Positions 1 through 6,488 are shown, numbered from the stretch's first letter. The stretch: DNA of 12,845 nucleotides from Lachnospiraceae bacterium (GCA_009774625.1 VSOB01000076.1:1-12845); one strand, 5' to 3'. Program-made: numbers and translations. The notes: generated by a model from the letters alone, not told the origin.

Positions 1-103
1 CTCCCAGTACGACGCCGGAGGAAAGAACCGCGGCACAGGCAAAAGCCATAACGCGGGAAACTCTTCTGCTTTCTTTGGGTTTCATCACATTTCTTTTTTC
101 CAT
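1..103 (-). CDS. N-terminus of an exported or membrane-anchored protein (partial, runs off window)
   Basis: Only the first 34 codons are visible, from ATG at 103. The peptide has a charged start (MEKRNVMKPKESRRVSR) followed by a hydrophobic stretch, MAFACAAVLSSGVVLG, as in a signal peptide or N-terminal membrane anchor. The start is supported by GAGGAG seven bases upstream, which lies inside the last codons of the MarR gene. Only 4 bp separate the two genes, so they are very probably co-transcribed and this gene should belong to the MarR regulon. Genes in this position are often efflux components (a membrane-fusion protein or transporter subunit), but that is inference from context. Nothing beyond the export signal can be assigned. 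An internal ATG six codons in is a weaker start. Confidence 0.6.
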   Translation of the reverse strand, partial: MEKRNVMKPKESRRVSRVMAFACAAVLSSGVVLG

Positions 104-107
104 CTGC

Positions 108-671
108 CTACTCCTCTTTTCCTATCTGATCTAAATTATGTAAAATCTTTGTCAGAGATTTTGACAAGCCTTCCAACTCATCCTCTGTAAAGCCTTCAAA
201 CAGCCGCCTTTTCTCCTGGTTAACCCGCTGATCCACCTGCATATACAACTGCTCTACATCTGCTTTGATGCGGATCTGTTTGTTCCGTTTGTCCTGACTG
301 CCCGGTTTCCTCTCGATAATCCCCTTTTTCTCCAGCCTTCTCAGGATACCCGACATCGTGGGATTGCTGACCCGGAACCGCTGCTCCAGCTCTCTGGCAG
401 TGATCTCCCGGTCCTGTTTATGCTGTTCCCGCAATATATAAATTAAAACCTGTACCTGCGCTATCGTCAGCCCGATCCGGTCCAGTTCCCGGTCAAACCT
501 GTTTTTCATCACCTTTTCTATAAATCCCATAGTGACCGCAATCCGTACTTTGATATCGTCAAGTGCATCCAGATTTTTCCTGATGGCCCCCCCATCTTTC
601 AAATCCATGCATTCTATGTTGCCGATGTCCATATCATGCAGCTCCAACACCTCGTCATGCAGTTCCAACAC
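108..671 (-). CDS. MarR-family transcriptional repressor
   Basis: Winged-helix repressor of the MarR family, which binds palindromic DNA as a dimer and is usually released by small ligands or oxidants. From the GTG at 671 the protein is 187 aa, longer than the usual 140-150. The extra length is an N-terminal tail containing a duplicated EVLELHD segment. The dimer helices come first, with LTIAQVQVLIYI near residues 68-79. A helix-turn-helix follows at about 90-117 (ITARELEQRFRVSNPTMSGILRRL, given here as two parts: ITARELEQRF and RVSNPTMSGILRRL), then a wing rich in Arg and Lys (RKPGSQDKRNKQIRI, about 121-135). The frame is open up to a GTG at 710, but that lies at the predicted transcription start, whereas GTG 671 has GGGGAG seven bases upstream. 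A later in-frame ATG at 632 is also possible. The gene leads an operon with the exported protein 4 bp downstream and is probably autoregulated through the palindrome in its promoter. Confidence 0.88.
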   Translation of the reverse strand: MLELHDEVLELHDMDIGNIECMDLKDGGAIRKNLDALDDIKVRIAVTMGFIEKVMKNRFDRELDRIGLTIAQVQVLIYILREQHKQDREITARELEQRFRVSNPTMSGILRRLEKKGIIERKPGSQDKRNKQIRIKADVEQLYMQVDQRVNQEKRRLFEGFTEDELEGLSKSLTKILHNLDQIGKEE

Positions 672-696
672 TTCTCTTCTCCCCTCTTTCCTCCCC

Positions 697-722
697 AAAA
701 TACATAGCACGCTATGTATTTT
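697..722. promoter_or_regulatory. Perfect palindrome, probable MarR operator
   Basis: Two 12-base arms, aaaatacatagc and gctatgtatttt, are exact reverse complements separated by two bases (ac). The palindrome covers the -10 box and transcription start of the MarR gene promoter. A further half-site, gctatgt at 737-743, overlaps the -35 box. Position and symmetry fit an autoregulatory MarR operator; which protein binds it is inferred. Confidence 0.75.
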
Positions 723-746
723 AAACTTCTTTCCATGCTATGTCAA
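718..746 (-). promoter_or_regulatory. Sigma-A promoter of the MarR operon
   Basis: Read on the minus strand: TTGACA (746-741), a 17-base spacer and TAAAAT (723-718). Transcription should start near 711, giving a leader of about 40 bases before the GTG at 671. The -35 box runs straight into an ATAGC half-site and the -10 lies inside the palindrome, so a bound repressor would block RNA polymerase. Confidence 0.8.
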
Positions 747-818
747 TTACTTTTTCTCATTTTATATTTATTTAACAAAGCCTTAAGATTTGAAGTAAAA
801 TGTCTGCATCCATATGAT

Positions 819-841
819 AAAAAAGGCTCCGTCCCAAGCCT
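819..841 (-). terminator. Short Rho-independent terminator after the Fur-like gene
   Basis: On the minus strand AGGCT, an 8-base loop and AGCCT are followed by a run of T (six A on the plus strand at 819-824). The stem is only 5 bp, or 6 with a wobble pair, but the T run and the position about 75 bases after the Fur-like stop make it the likely end of the feo operon transcript. Confidence 0.5.
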
Positions 842-914
842 GCATTTCCAAATCATCATCTCTCCATACAGTTCTGCCCGGGACAAAGCCTTTGCATATT
901 TTATTCTATTTTTA

Positions 915-1412
915 TCAATGATTTACAGGAAGGACACAGCCGGGCTGTATGGCAATGCTCCGAATCTCCTGCGCCGGATAGCCGCATGCCTTCAGTCCGG
1001 CCCGGATCACATCGTTCCAGTTTTCGGCGGACAGATGGTATACCGTATCATCCTCCAATTCAATGATACAGGCGTCTCCTCTCCTGTTTCTGTTTTCCCC
1101 ACAGCCGCCGCAGACAATCCGATAGCCGTTCTTTCTGCTGACAGCGCCCGCCTCTTCCAGAATATGGATCATCCGGTACACAGTGGCCGCCCCGATGGAA
1201 TCGTCCACACCGGAAGCCTTGTAATAAATTTCCTTACAGCATGTGCATTCCTCCGACAGCATAATATCCAAAAGCAGTTTTCTCTGCTTTGTGATCCGCA
1301 GGCCCCGGTTTTTCAGACACTGGATTACCATTTCCTTCTGTCTCTGTATCCCGGATATCTCCCTTTCTCTTCGTTCCATAACGGCCTGCTTTGGCCCTGT
1401 CCTTCCGCTCAT
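915..1412 (-). CDS. Divergent Fur-family regulator linked to feoB
   Basis: 165 aa. The N-terminal winged helix is recognisably Fur-like: LKNRGLRITKQRKLLLDIML (33-52) and IGAATVYRMIHILEEAG (73-89), matching the family's 'R-T-xQR' and 'ATVYR' signatures. The C-terminal half is much less typical: the His-rich HHDH-type segment that builds the Fur metal sites is missing. Nine cysteines are present instead: C32, C56, C58, C59, C101, C104, C115, C143 and C159. CTCC lies where Fur proteins often carry the regulatory His region, and CGGC could serve as a structural zinc pair. ATG 1412 was chosen because GAGGAGAAGGA precedes it; a longer frame to 1445 would overlap the preceding gene and has no comparable site. 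As last gene of the feo operon it probably senses iron or redox state, but ligand and targets are unknown. Confidence 0.8.
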   Translation of the reverse strand: MSGRTGPKQAVMERREREISGIQRQKEMVIQCLKNRGLRITKQRKLLLDIMLSEECTCCKEIYYKASGVDDSIGAATVYRMIHILEEAGAVSRKNGYRIVCGGCGENRNRRGDACIIELEDDTVYHLSAENWNDVIRAGLKACGYPAQEIRSIAIQPGCVLPVNH

Positions 1413-1429
1413 TCCTTCTCCTCTTTCTC

Positions 1430-1573
1430 TTAGTGCATCCCGCAATGGCCGCCGCAGTCTTTGCAGTTACATCCGCACCGGATGGATTTTCCGTTTTTCT
1501 TATCCCGTATCATGCCTCTGACAATCCATGCCACGATACCGGTCAGAATCAAAGCTATTACCACTGTACCCAT
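1430..1573 (-). CDS. FeoB-associated Cys-rich membrane peptide
   Basis: A 47-aa protein. One N-terminal membrane helix (about residues 3-21: TVVIALILTGIVAWIVRG) is followed by a basic stretch and then a cysteine cluster, CGCNCKDCGGHC (33-44), with five Cys and two nearby His. This is the pattern of the small Cys-rich peptides encoded next to feoB in Clostridia. They are thought to help FeoB at the membrane, perhaps by handling Fe(II) or forming a metal or redox centre; the exact role is not established. GGAGGG lies six bases before the ATG. It sits between feoB (100 bp upstream) and the Fur-like gene (17 bp downstream), all in one direction. Confidence 0.88.
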   Translation of the reverse strand: MGTVVIALILTGIVAWIVRGMIRDKKNGKSIRCGCNCKDCGGHCGMH

Positions 1574-1644
1574 TTGGGTCCCTCCCGTTATAACTCAAAA
1601 TTTCAATGCCCTGATGAAAGCTGTTGCAATCGCTTATTTATGAC

Positions 1645-1675
1645 AACAGAAAGTTCACGCAGCGTACTTTCTGTT
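1645..1675 (-). other. Stable hairpin between feoB and the Cys-rich gene
   Basis: A perfect 10-bp stem, aacagaaagt at 1645-1654 and actttctgtt at 1666-1675, with an 11-base loop. It overlaps the feoB stop codon. No T run follows on the minus strand, so it is not a classical terminator. It may act as an RNA stability or processing element that lowers expression of the distal genes relative to feoB. Confidence 0.55.
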
Positions 1676-3866
1676 ATTTTGCCAGAGCTTTTCCGCCCAG
1701 CCTTATCTCTCTGCGGCTGTTCCTGCTTTCCCGGCCAGGCCGAAACAGCAGATATAAGAATCCGGCAACCAGCAGAAAAGCAGCTACCGTTCCCACGCCA
1801 AAAGCACCTGTTGTCACCAGCATACTGATCTGATAGATGCAAAGCGATGCCACATAAGCCAGCAGACATTGATAGCCGATGGCAAACCAGAACCATTTTA
1901 TATTATTCATTTCCCGTTTGATGGCTCCCATTGCGGCAAAACAGGGTGCACACAACAGATTGAATACCAGGAATGAATAGGCTGCAGCCTGAGACATACT
2001 GCCTGCCAGTGTGCCCCAGTACTCTGCCCCATCTTCTGCCACTTCGGCAAAGCCAAACAGAATACCAAAGGTGCCAACCACATTTTCCTTAGCCACCAGA
2101 CCAGTCACCACTGCCACTGCAGATTTCCAGTCTCCGAAGCCCAGCGGAATAAAGATCCAGGCAAACACATTGCCAATACCGGCCAGGATACTGTATTCGA
2201 TTTCCATATCCTCCAGCATCCGGAACTGTCCGTCCACCCACCCGAAATAGGTGGTAAACCAGATCAGAATCGTGGAAAGCAGAATAATCGTCCCTGCCTT
2301 TTTGATAAAGGACCAGCCTCTCTCCCACATACTGCGCAGGACATTGCCCATCGTAGGCATATGATAAGCCGGAAGCTCCATAACAAAGGGCGCCGGATCG
2401 CCTGCAAACATTCTTGTTTTCTTTAACAGAATACCGGAACAGATAATGGCTGCAATGCCCACAAAATACGCACTGGGGCTTACCCACCATGCACCGTCAA
2501 ACAATGCGCCGGCAATCAGGGCGATAATCGGCAGCTTTGCACCACAGGGAATAAAGGTAGTGGTCATAATGGTCATTTTCCGATCCCGGTCACTTTCGAT
2601 GGTTCTGGAAGCCATCACTCCCGGCACACCACAGCCCGTACCGATCAGCATCGGGATAAAGGATTTTCCTGAAAGTCCGAATTTACGGAAAATCCGGTCC
2701 ATAATAAATGCCACTCTGGCCATATAGCCGCAGGATTCCAGAAAAGCAAGGAAAAGAAACAGCACCAGCATCTGAGGCACAAAGCCAAGCACAGCCCCTA
2801 CACCTGCCACGATACCGTCCAGAATCAGTCCCTGCAGCCAGTCGGCACATCCCACAGCCGAAAGCATACTTTCGAATATAACGGGGATGCCCGGCACCTC
2901 TGCCAGTCCAAAGAGGCTGAACCCTTCGCCGAATACTCCGTCATTGGCCCAGTCGGTAGCCCAAGTACCCACTGTTGTCACCGATATATAATATACAACA
3001 AACATCACTGCCGCAAAAATCGGCAATGCCAGAAAACGATTGGTTACGATCCGGTCGATCCGGTCCGAAAGTGTCAGCGTTTCTCTGTTATTTTTCGTAT
3101 AACACGCATCAATGACAGAAGAGATATATGCATACCGCTCATTGGTAATGATACTTTCCGTATCATCGTCAAAAGCCTCTTCCAACGCCTTGATCTCTTC
3201 TGATACATCCACCTTCCGCCCCAGTTGTTCTCCGATTTTCTCGTCTTTTTCAAGCAGCTTTATGGCAAAAAACCGTTTCTGCTCCTGTGAAATGGCGCCT
3301 TCCAGCTTTTGCTCCACCCTGCGGAGACTTTCTTCCACAGCCCCGGCAAATGTATGTACCGAAGAAACGGCAGGCTTTTCGTGCGCCAGTTCCACAGCCC
3401 GTTTTGCCGCTTCCCGGATCCCGGTTCCTTTCAATGCGGAAATTTCCATCACTTCACAGCCCAGCTTCCGGCTCAGCACATTTGTATGAATCTCATTTCC
3501 GTTTTTCTCCACAATGTCCATCATATTCACTGCCATGATAACCGGAATCCCCAGCTCCATAAGCTGTGTGGAAAGATACAGATTTCTCTCAATATTCGTA
3601 CCGTCCACCAGATTCAATATCACATCCGGCTTTTCCTGCAGCAGATAATTTCTGGCAACCACTTCCTCCAATGTATAAGGTGATAAGGAATAAATGCCCG
3701 GCAGATCCGTAAGCACCACATCCTGATACCCTTTCAGTTTCCCCTCTTTTTTCTCCACGGTTACGCCCGGCCAATTTCCCACAAATTGATTGGAACCGGT
3801 CAGCGCATTGAACAACGTGGTTTTCCCGCAGTTTGGATTCCCAGCCAACGCTATTGTAATCGACAT
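1674..3866 (-). CDS. feoB: Ferrous iron transporter B (FeoB)
   Basis: FeoB imports Fe(II) across the cytoplasmic membrane. The 730-aa protein has a cytosolic G domain with all motifs: G1 GNPNCGKT (9-16), switch region NWPGVTVEKKEG (31-42), G3 DLPG (54-57), G4 NMMD (114-117) and G5 SALKGTG (143-149). A helical spacer domain follows to about residue 270. The membrane part then carries the family's Cys-containing segments: IGTGCGVPG, FIPCGAKLP and LLCAPCFAAMG. Length and order are those of a complete FeoB. ATG 3866 was chosen because AAGGAG lies six bases upstream and the G1 motif then starts at residue 9; the longer frame to 3887 has no good site. Two feoA genes lie upstream and a Cys-rich partner and Fur-like gene downstream, all in one direction. 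Confidence 0.97.
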   Translation of the reverse strand: MSITIALAGNPNCGKTTLFNALTGSNQFVGNWPGVTVEKKEGKLKGYQDVVLTDLPGIYSLSPYTLEEVVARNYLLQEKPDVILNLVDGTNIERNLYLSTQLMELGIPVIMAVNMMDIVEKNGNEIHTNVLSRKLGCEVMEISALKGTGIREAAKRAVELAHEKPAVSSVHTFAGAVEESLRRVEQKLEGAISQEQKRFFAIKLLEKDEKIGEQLGRKVDVSEEIKALEEAFDDDTESIITNERYAYISSVIDACYTKNNRETLTLSDRIDRIVTNRFLALPIFAAVMFVVYYISVTTVGTWATDWANDGVFGEGFSLFGLAEVPGIPVIFESMLSAVGCADWLQGLILDGIVAGVGAVLGFVPQMLVLFLFLAFLESCGYMARVAFIMDRIFRKFGLSGKSFIPMLIGTGCGVPGVMASRTIESDRDRKMTIMTTTFIPCGAKLPIIALIAGALFDGAWWVSPSAYFVGIAAIICSGILLKKTRMFAGDPAPFVMELPAYHMPTMGNVLRSMWERGWSFIKKAGTIILLSTILIWFTTYFGWVDGQFRMLEDMEIEYSILAGIGNVFAWIFIPLGFGDWKSAVAVVTGLVAKENVVGTFGILFGFAEVAEDGAEYWGTLAGSMSQAAAYSFLVFNLLCAPCFAAMGAIKREMNNIKWFWFAIGYQCLLAYVASLCIYQISMLVTTGAFGVGTVAAFLLVAGFLYLLFRPGRESRNSRREIRLGGKALAK

Positions 3867-3937
3867 TTTGGTCTCCTTTCTATTCATTATAACTTATTCT
3901 TGTTCGTCACAACTCTTTTTTATTAGTCATGCCTAAC

Positions 3938-4171
3938 CTATGGGCACAATGATTCCACTTCTATCATTTCAGCATCCGCTTTCCGCAGTGACAGCTCATA
4001 TCCTCTTACCGTAATTTCCACAGGATCCCCCAAAGGCGCCACTTTACGTACAAAAACCCTGGTCCCCTTTGTAATGCCCATATCCATGATCCGTCTCTTC
4101 ACTGCGCCTTCTCCGGTCAGCCGCCTCACCGTCACCGTCTGCCCGCAGCTCACTTCTTTCAATGTTTTCAT
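3938..4171 (-). CDS. feoA: FeoA-domain protein (second copy)
   Basis: 77-aa SH3-like FeoA domain. Visible signatures are LKEVSCGQTVTVRRLTGEGAV near the start and the family core RRIMDMGITKGTRVFVRKVAPLGDPVEI in the middle (quoted as two adjoining parts: RRIMDMGITKGTRVF, VRKVAPLGDPVEI), ending in LSLRKADAEMIEV. FeoA is a small cytosolic partner thought to modulate FeoB. GAGGAGGAAGT directly precedes the ATG. It follows the other feoA by 12 bp and precedes feoB by 71 bp. This copy keeps the classic 'GDP' loop that the upstream copy has replaced, so it is probably the canonical partner of FeoB. Confidence 0.93.
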   Translation of the reverse strand: MKTLKEVSCGQTVTVRRLTGEGAVKRRIMDMGITKGTRVFVRKVAPLGDPVEITVRGYELSLRKADAEMIEVESLCP

Positions 4172-4183
4172 ACTTCCTCCTCA

Positions 4184-4393
4184 TCAGACAAAAATCTTAT
4201 TTGCCATATCCTTACCAATAGCAACTCTGGCATCTTTTATATGAACAATGATATTTCCGCCAATATCTGACACGACAGTTACCACACAGCCTGTCACAAA
4301 TCCAAGATTTTCAAGAAATCTTCTCGTTTCTTCTCTGCCGCCGACTTTTTTAATCGTTCCCGGCTCGCCCGCTTTCATCATAGACAATGGCAT
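4184..4393 (-). CDS. feoA: FeoA-domain protein (first copy)
   Basis: 69 aa, first gene of the feo operon. It is a FeoA-type SH3-like domain: MKAGEPGTIKKVGG, then the core RRFLENLGFVTGCVVTVVSD and VAIGKDMANKIFV at the end. The usual 'GDP' loop is replaced by IGGNIIVHIKDARVAI, a common divergent FeoA form in Clostridia. GGGGG lies seven bases before the ATG. Two FeoA paralogues upstream of FeoB suggest either a heteromeric partner or separate roles; the sequence alone cannot decide. The promoter with the DtxR-like operator lies directly upstream. Confidence 0.92.
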   Translation of the reverse strand: MPLSMMKAGEPGTIKKVGGREETRRFLENLGFVTGCVVTVVSDIGGNIIVHIKDARVAIGKDMANKIFV

Positions 4394-4436
4394 ATCAAAA
4401 CCCCCTTTTCCATATTCTCTTTTATTTCTTTCTAAA

Positions 4437-4452
4437 GTTAGTATATGCTAAC
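4437..4452. promoter_or_regulatory. DtxR-type operator at the feo promoter
   Basis: The 16-base element gttagtatatgctaac has perfect 5-bp arms, GTTAG and CTAAC, separated by 6 bases. This resembles the GTTAG/CTAAC symmetry of DtxR/IdeR boxes. It covers the -10 box of the feoA promoter and faces the divergent dtxR-type gene about 130 bp away, so iron- or manganese-dependent repression of feo by that protein is the simplest reading. Confidence 0.7.
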
Positions 4453-4468
4453 ATTCATTAGTTGTCAA
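4440..4468 (-). promoter_or_regulatory. Sigma-A promoter of the feo operon
   Basis: On the minus strand TTGACA (4468-4463), a 17-base spacer and TATACT (4445-4440). This near-consensus promoter is about 45 bases upstream of the first feoA start. Its -10 box is embedded in the palindrome. Confidence 0.85.
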
Positions 4469-4525
4469 TAACCATTGATGAAAAATTTTCAAAATCACAT
4501 AATTCTGGAATCCCCCGCAGGAATG

Positions 4526-4534
4526 TGTTATAAT
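4526..4534 (+). promoter_or_regulatory. Extended -10 promoter of the dtxR-type gene
   Basis: TGTTATAAT is an extended -10 element (TGn plus consensus TATAAT), 45 bases before the ATG at 4579. The -35 region 17 bases upstream (tggaat) is weak, as is usual for extended -10 promoters. The DtxR-like palindrome is too far upstream to block this promoter directly, so autoregulation is not evident. Confidence 0.7.
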
Positions 4535-4578
4535 AAACTACCATAAAAGGTTGTACAAAAATACCAGGGAGTAAGCAT

Positions 4579-4947
4579 ATGAATTACAACGAATCTTCGG
4601 AAAATTATCTGGAAACCATTCTTGTCCTCAGCAAAAAACTGCCCGTTGTCCGCTCGGTGGATGTGGCTGCGGAACTGGATTTCAAAAAATCCAGCGTCAG
4701 CGTGGCTATGAAGCATCTGCGGGAGAAAAACCATATTACAGTCACCGAGGCAGGATTTATCTATCTGACCGATTCCGGCAGGGAAATTGCGGAAATGATC
4801 TATGAAAGGCACCAGTTTCTGACATCCTGGCTTACTTCTCTTGGCGTGCCTTCAGACATTGCAGGCGAAGATGCCTGCAAAATGGAACATATTATCAGCA
4901 AAGAAAGTTTTGACGCCATTAAAAAATATGTACATGACAAACAATAG
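4579..4947 (+). CDS. DtxR/MntR-family metal-dependent repressor, short form
   Basis: 122 aa, with a winged-helix domain and a metal-binding dimerisation domain but no C-terminal SH3-like domain, as in MntR. The DNA-binding part is VRSVDVAAELDFKKSSVSVA and MKHLREKNHITV (24-55). Metal-site residues by family alignment are H78, C100, E103 and H104 (motif CxxEH). Cys at 100 is the DtxR/IdeR state, whereas B. subtilis MntR has Glu. At the N-terminal ligand position (Met10 in DtxR, Asp8 in MntR) this protein has Asn9. The ATG has GGGAG seven bases upstream. It is divergent from the feo operon and upstream of superoxide dismutase, so a role as Fe or Mn sensor controlling feo is likely; which metal is uncertain. 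Confidence 0.9.
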   Translation: MNYNESSENYLETILVLSKKLPVVRSVDVAAELDFKKSSVSVAMKHLREKNHITVTEAGFIYLTDSGREIAEMIYERHQFLTSWLTSLGVPSDIAGEDACKMEHIISKESFDAIKKYVHDKQ

Positions 4948-4952
4948 CAGCA

Positions 4953-4981
4953 GTGGCAATGATTCTGTTTTCACATATAAT
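4953..4981 (+). promoter_or_regulatory. Candidate promoter of the superoxide dismutase gene
   Basis: GTGGCA (4953-4958), a 17-base spacer and a perfect TATAAT (4976-4981). Transcription would start near 4988, 24 bases before the TTG start. The -35 box matches consensus at 4 of 6 positions. The sod gene can therefore be expressed separately from the upstream regulator, although read-through is also possible. Confidence 0.6.
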
Positions 4982-5011
4982 GGATAGTAAACAGCCTCAG
5001 GAGAATTTCCC

Positions 5012-5647
5012 TTGAACGAACACTATCCCTTTGTCAATCCGCCGCTTCCCTATTCTTATGATTCTATGGAACCTTACATCAGCAGGCAGACGATGGAGCT
5101 GCATCATAACGGATATCTGCAGACCTATATCAACGATCTGAATCAGGCTTTGGAGAATCATCCTGAATACCAGACATTTTCTCTGGATGAGTTAATTTGT
5201 TATGCAGATAATATGCCTGCCCAGATACGCAGTTCGGTCCTGCACAATGCAGGAGGTGCGTACAACCATATCTTTTATTTTTCTCTGCTGAAAAAATGTG
5301 ATAACACCCAGCCTTCCGGGGAGCTGGCAGATCTCATTGCATGGCAGTTCGGCTGTTTTGAAAATTTTCAGGACCTGTTTACTGCTGCTGCCCTCTCTGT
5401 ATTCGGCTCCGGATATGCCTGGCTGGTACTGGATCAGGATGATAAGCTGGCATTCCGCACCACCGACAATCAGGGCACCCTTCTTTCTTCCGGCGACCGG
5501 CCCATTTTCAGTATCGATGTATGGGAACATGCCTATTATCTCCAGTATTATAATATGAGAAGCAATTATATCCATGACTGGTTTTCCGTAATCAACTGGG
5601 AACAGGCAGAACGTAATTTTTCCGATGCTAAAAACAATGGGGCATAA
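5012..5647 (+). CDS. Fe/Mn-type superoxide dismutase with unusual active site
   Basis: 211 aa. It converts superoxide to oxygen and hydrogen peroxide in the cytosol. The N-terminal helical hairpin carries TMELHHNGYLQTY and the C-terminal domain carries the signature DVWEHAYY. Metal ligands by alignment are H31, H86, D169 and H173, all present. Around them the site is odd: the second-sphere His (H30 in human MnSOD) is Tyr35. Neither of the two positions that normally supply the catalytic Gln does so: G82 stands at the FeSOD Gln69 position and F131 at the MnSOD Gln143 position. The start is TTG, supported by AGGAG eight bases upstream; no ATG or GTG fits. It lies downstream of the metalloregulator and ends in a strong terminator. 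Metal preference cannot be predicted. Confidence 0.93.
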   Translation: MNEHYPFVNPPLPYSYDSMEPYISRQTMELHHNGYLQTYINDLNQALENHPEYQTFSLDELICYADNMPAQIRSSVLHNAGGAYNHIFYFSLLKKCDNTQPSGELADLIAWQFGCFENFQDLFTAAALSVFGSGYAWLVLDQDDKLAFRTTDNQGTLLSSGDRPIFSIDVWEHAYYLQYYNMRSNYIHDWFSVINWEQAERNFSDAKNNGA

Positions 5648-5649
5648 AA

Positions 5650-5697
5650 GATACGCCACAGGTCAGTACTTCCTGTGGCGTATCGCTTTTTGTTTTT
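5650..5697 (+). terminator. Strong Rho-independent terminator after sod
   Basis: A perfect 13-bp stem, gatacgccacagg (5650-5662) and cctgtggcgtatc (5672-5684), with a 9-base loop, then GCTTTTTGTTTTT. It ends the sod transcript. On the opposite strand the same stem is followed by TTTTATG, so it probably also stops the convergent three-gene cassette. Confidence 0.95.
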
Positions 5698-5704
5698 ATT
5701 TATT

Positions 5705-6451
5705 TTATGCGCCGTAATTGATAATACCGCCCACTGCTGCTCTCTGCTGTGCCTGGATGGCATCCCAGTCCACATTCCGGATTTTCTCCAGCAGCCCTTC
5801 TGCAGTATCTGCAGTTACCATCGTCCTCTTAACCTTATCCGGACGCTCACCCAGTCCCTGCAGCCGCTCCTCTTCTGCCTTCTTCTCCTCTGCTTTTTTA
5901 TCCTTAGCCGCTTTTTCCTTTTTCTCCGCTCTGGATTTTTCGATCCGCTCTTTCTGTTTTTCACCGGATTTCTCCAGCTCCGCAAAATAGGAAGTACTGC
6001 CGTCTTTTCCGATCGTTACCCCCATACGCTTCACTGCGTCATCCTCGCTCAGCTCAGACTTCATATCAGACAGCTTTGCGGTTGCTTCCTCAATGATGCC
6101 CGTATATTTCTTTTCCGCATCCTGATCGGCTGCCATCTCCTCCAGCACTTCCGGCTCCAGCAATACACTGTATTCCTTCGTCCCGCCGGCCAGATACTGC
6201 TGTGCTTCCTCTTCACTGTCATAGTTGGCAACTATAAAGTCCATATTGCCGTACTTTTTCTTCAGACTCGTCAGCATATCTTTGGCATCTTCGCTCAGAG
6301 ACGAGGCATTTCTGGAAGTGGTTTCCTCCATATCTCTGGATTTTGTCACACTGTCCGCACCTCTTGCCCCCATCCGTTCGGCCGTTCCAAAATAGGATGC
6401 CGCCTGGCTGTACGCATTTTGATACACCTGATACCCATTGACTCCATTCAT
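5705..6451 (-). CDS. DUF6033-like protein, paralogue 2 of the cassette
   Basis: 248 aa, no signal peptide and no membrane segment. The N-terminus is polar with Tyr/Gln/Asn (MNGVNGYQVYQNAYSQAASY). The conserved core starts with LSEDAKDMLTSLKKKYGNMDFI (52-73, quoted across LSEDAKDML and TSLKKKYGNMDFI), then SVLLEPEVLEEMAAD (95-109) and KDGSTSYFAELEKS (149-162). A long Lys/Glu/Ala helix follows (about 163-200), likely coiled coil, and a short tail with VTADTAEGLLEKI. It matches the product of 7055-7855 along its length, so the two are paralogues. From memory of Lachnospiraceae annotations the family is DUF6033; no function is known. AAGGAGG precedes the ATG by eight bases. It is third in a three-gene run, 37 bp after the middle gene. 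Confidence 0.8.
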   Translation of the reverse strand: MNGVNGYQVYQNAYSQAASYFGTAERMGARGADSVTKSRDMEETTSRNASSLSEDAKDMLTSLKKKYGNMDFIVANYDSEEEAQQYLAGGTKEYSVLLEPEVLEEMAADQDAEKKYTGIIEEATAKLSDMKSELSEDDAVKRMGVTIGKDGSTSYFAELEKSGEKQKERIEKSRAEKKEKAAKDKKAEEKKAEEERLQGLGERPDKVKRTMVTADTAEGLLEKIRNVDWDAIQAQQRAAVGGIINYGA

Positions 6452-6488
6452 GTCGTAATCCTCCTTGATTTGTTCTTTCTTTTATCTG

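Noticed and set aside
714..1433. 239-codon plus-strand open frame
   Set aside because: It lies antisense to the Fur-like gene, whose domain signatures are clear; its composition is that of a reverse-strand shadow and it has no ribosome binding site.
4980..5015. 11-codon frame overlapping the sod TTG start (TTGA overlap), possible leader peptide
   Set aside because: Its ATG lies inside or upstream of the predicted -10 box and transcription start, so it would not be on the mRNA.
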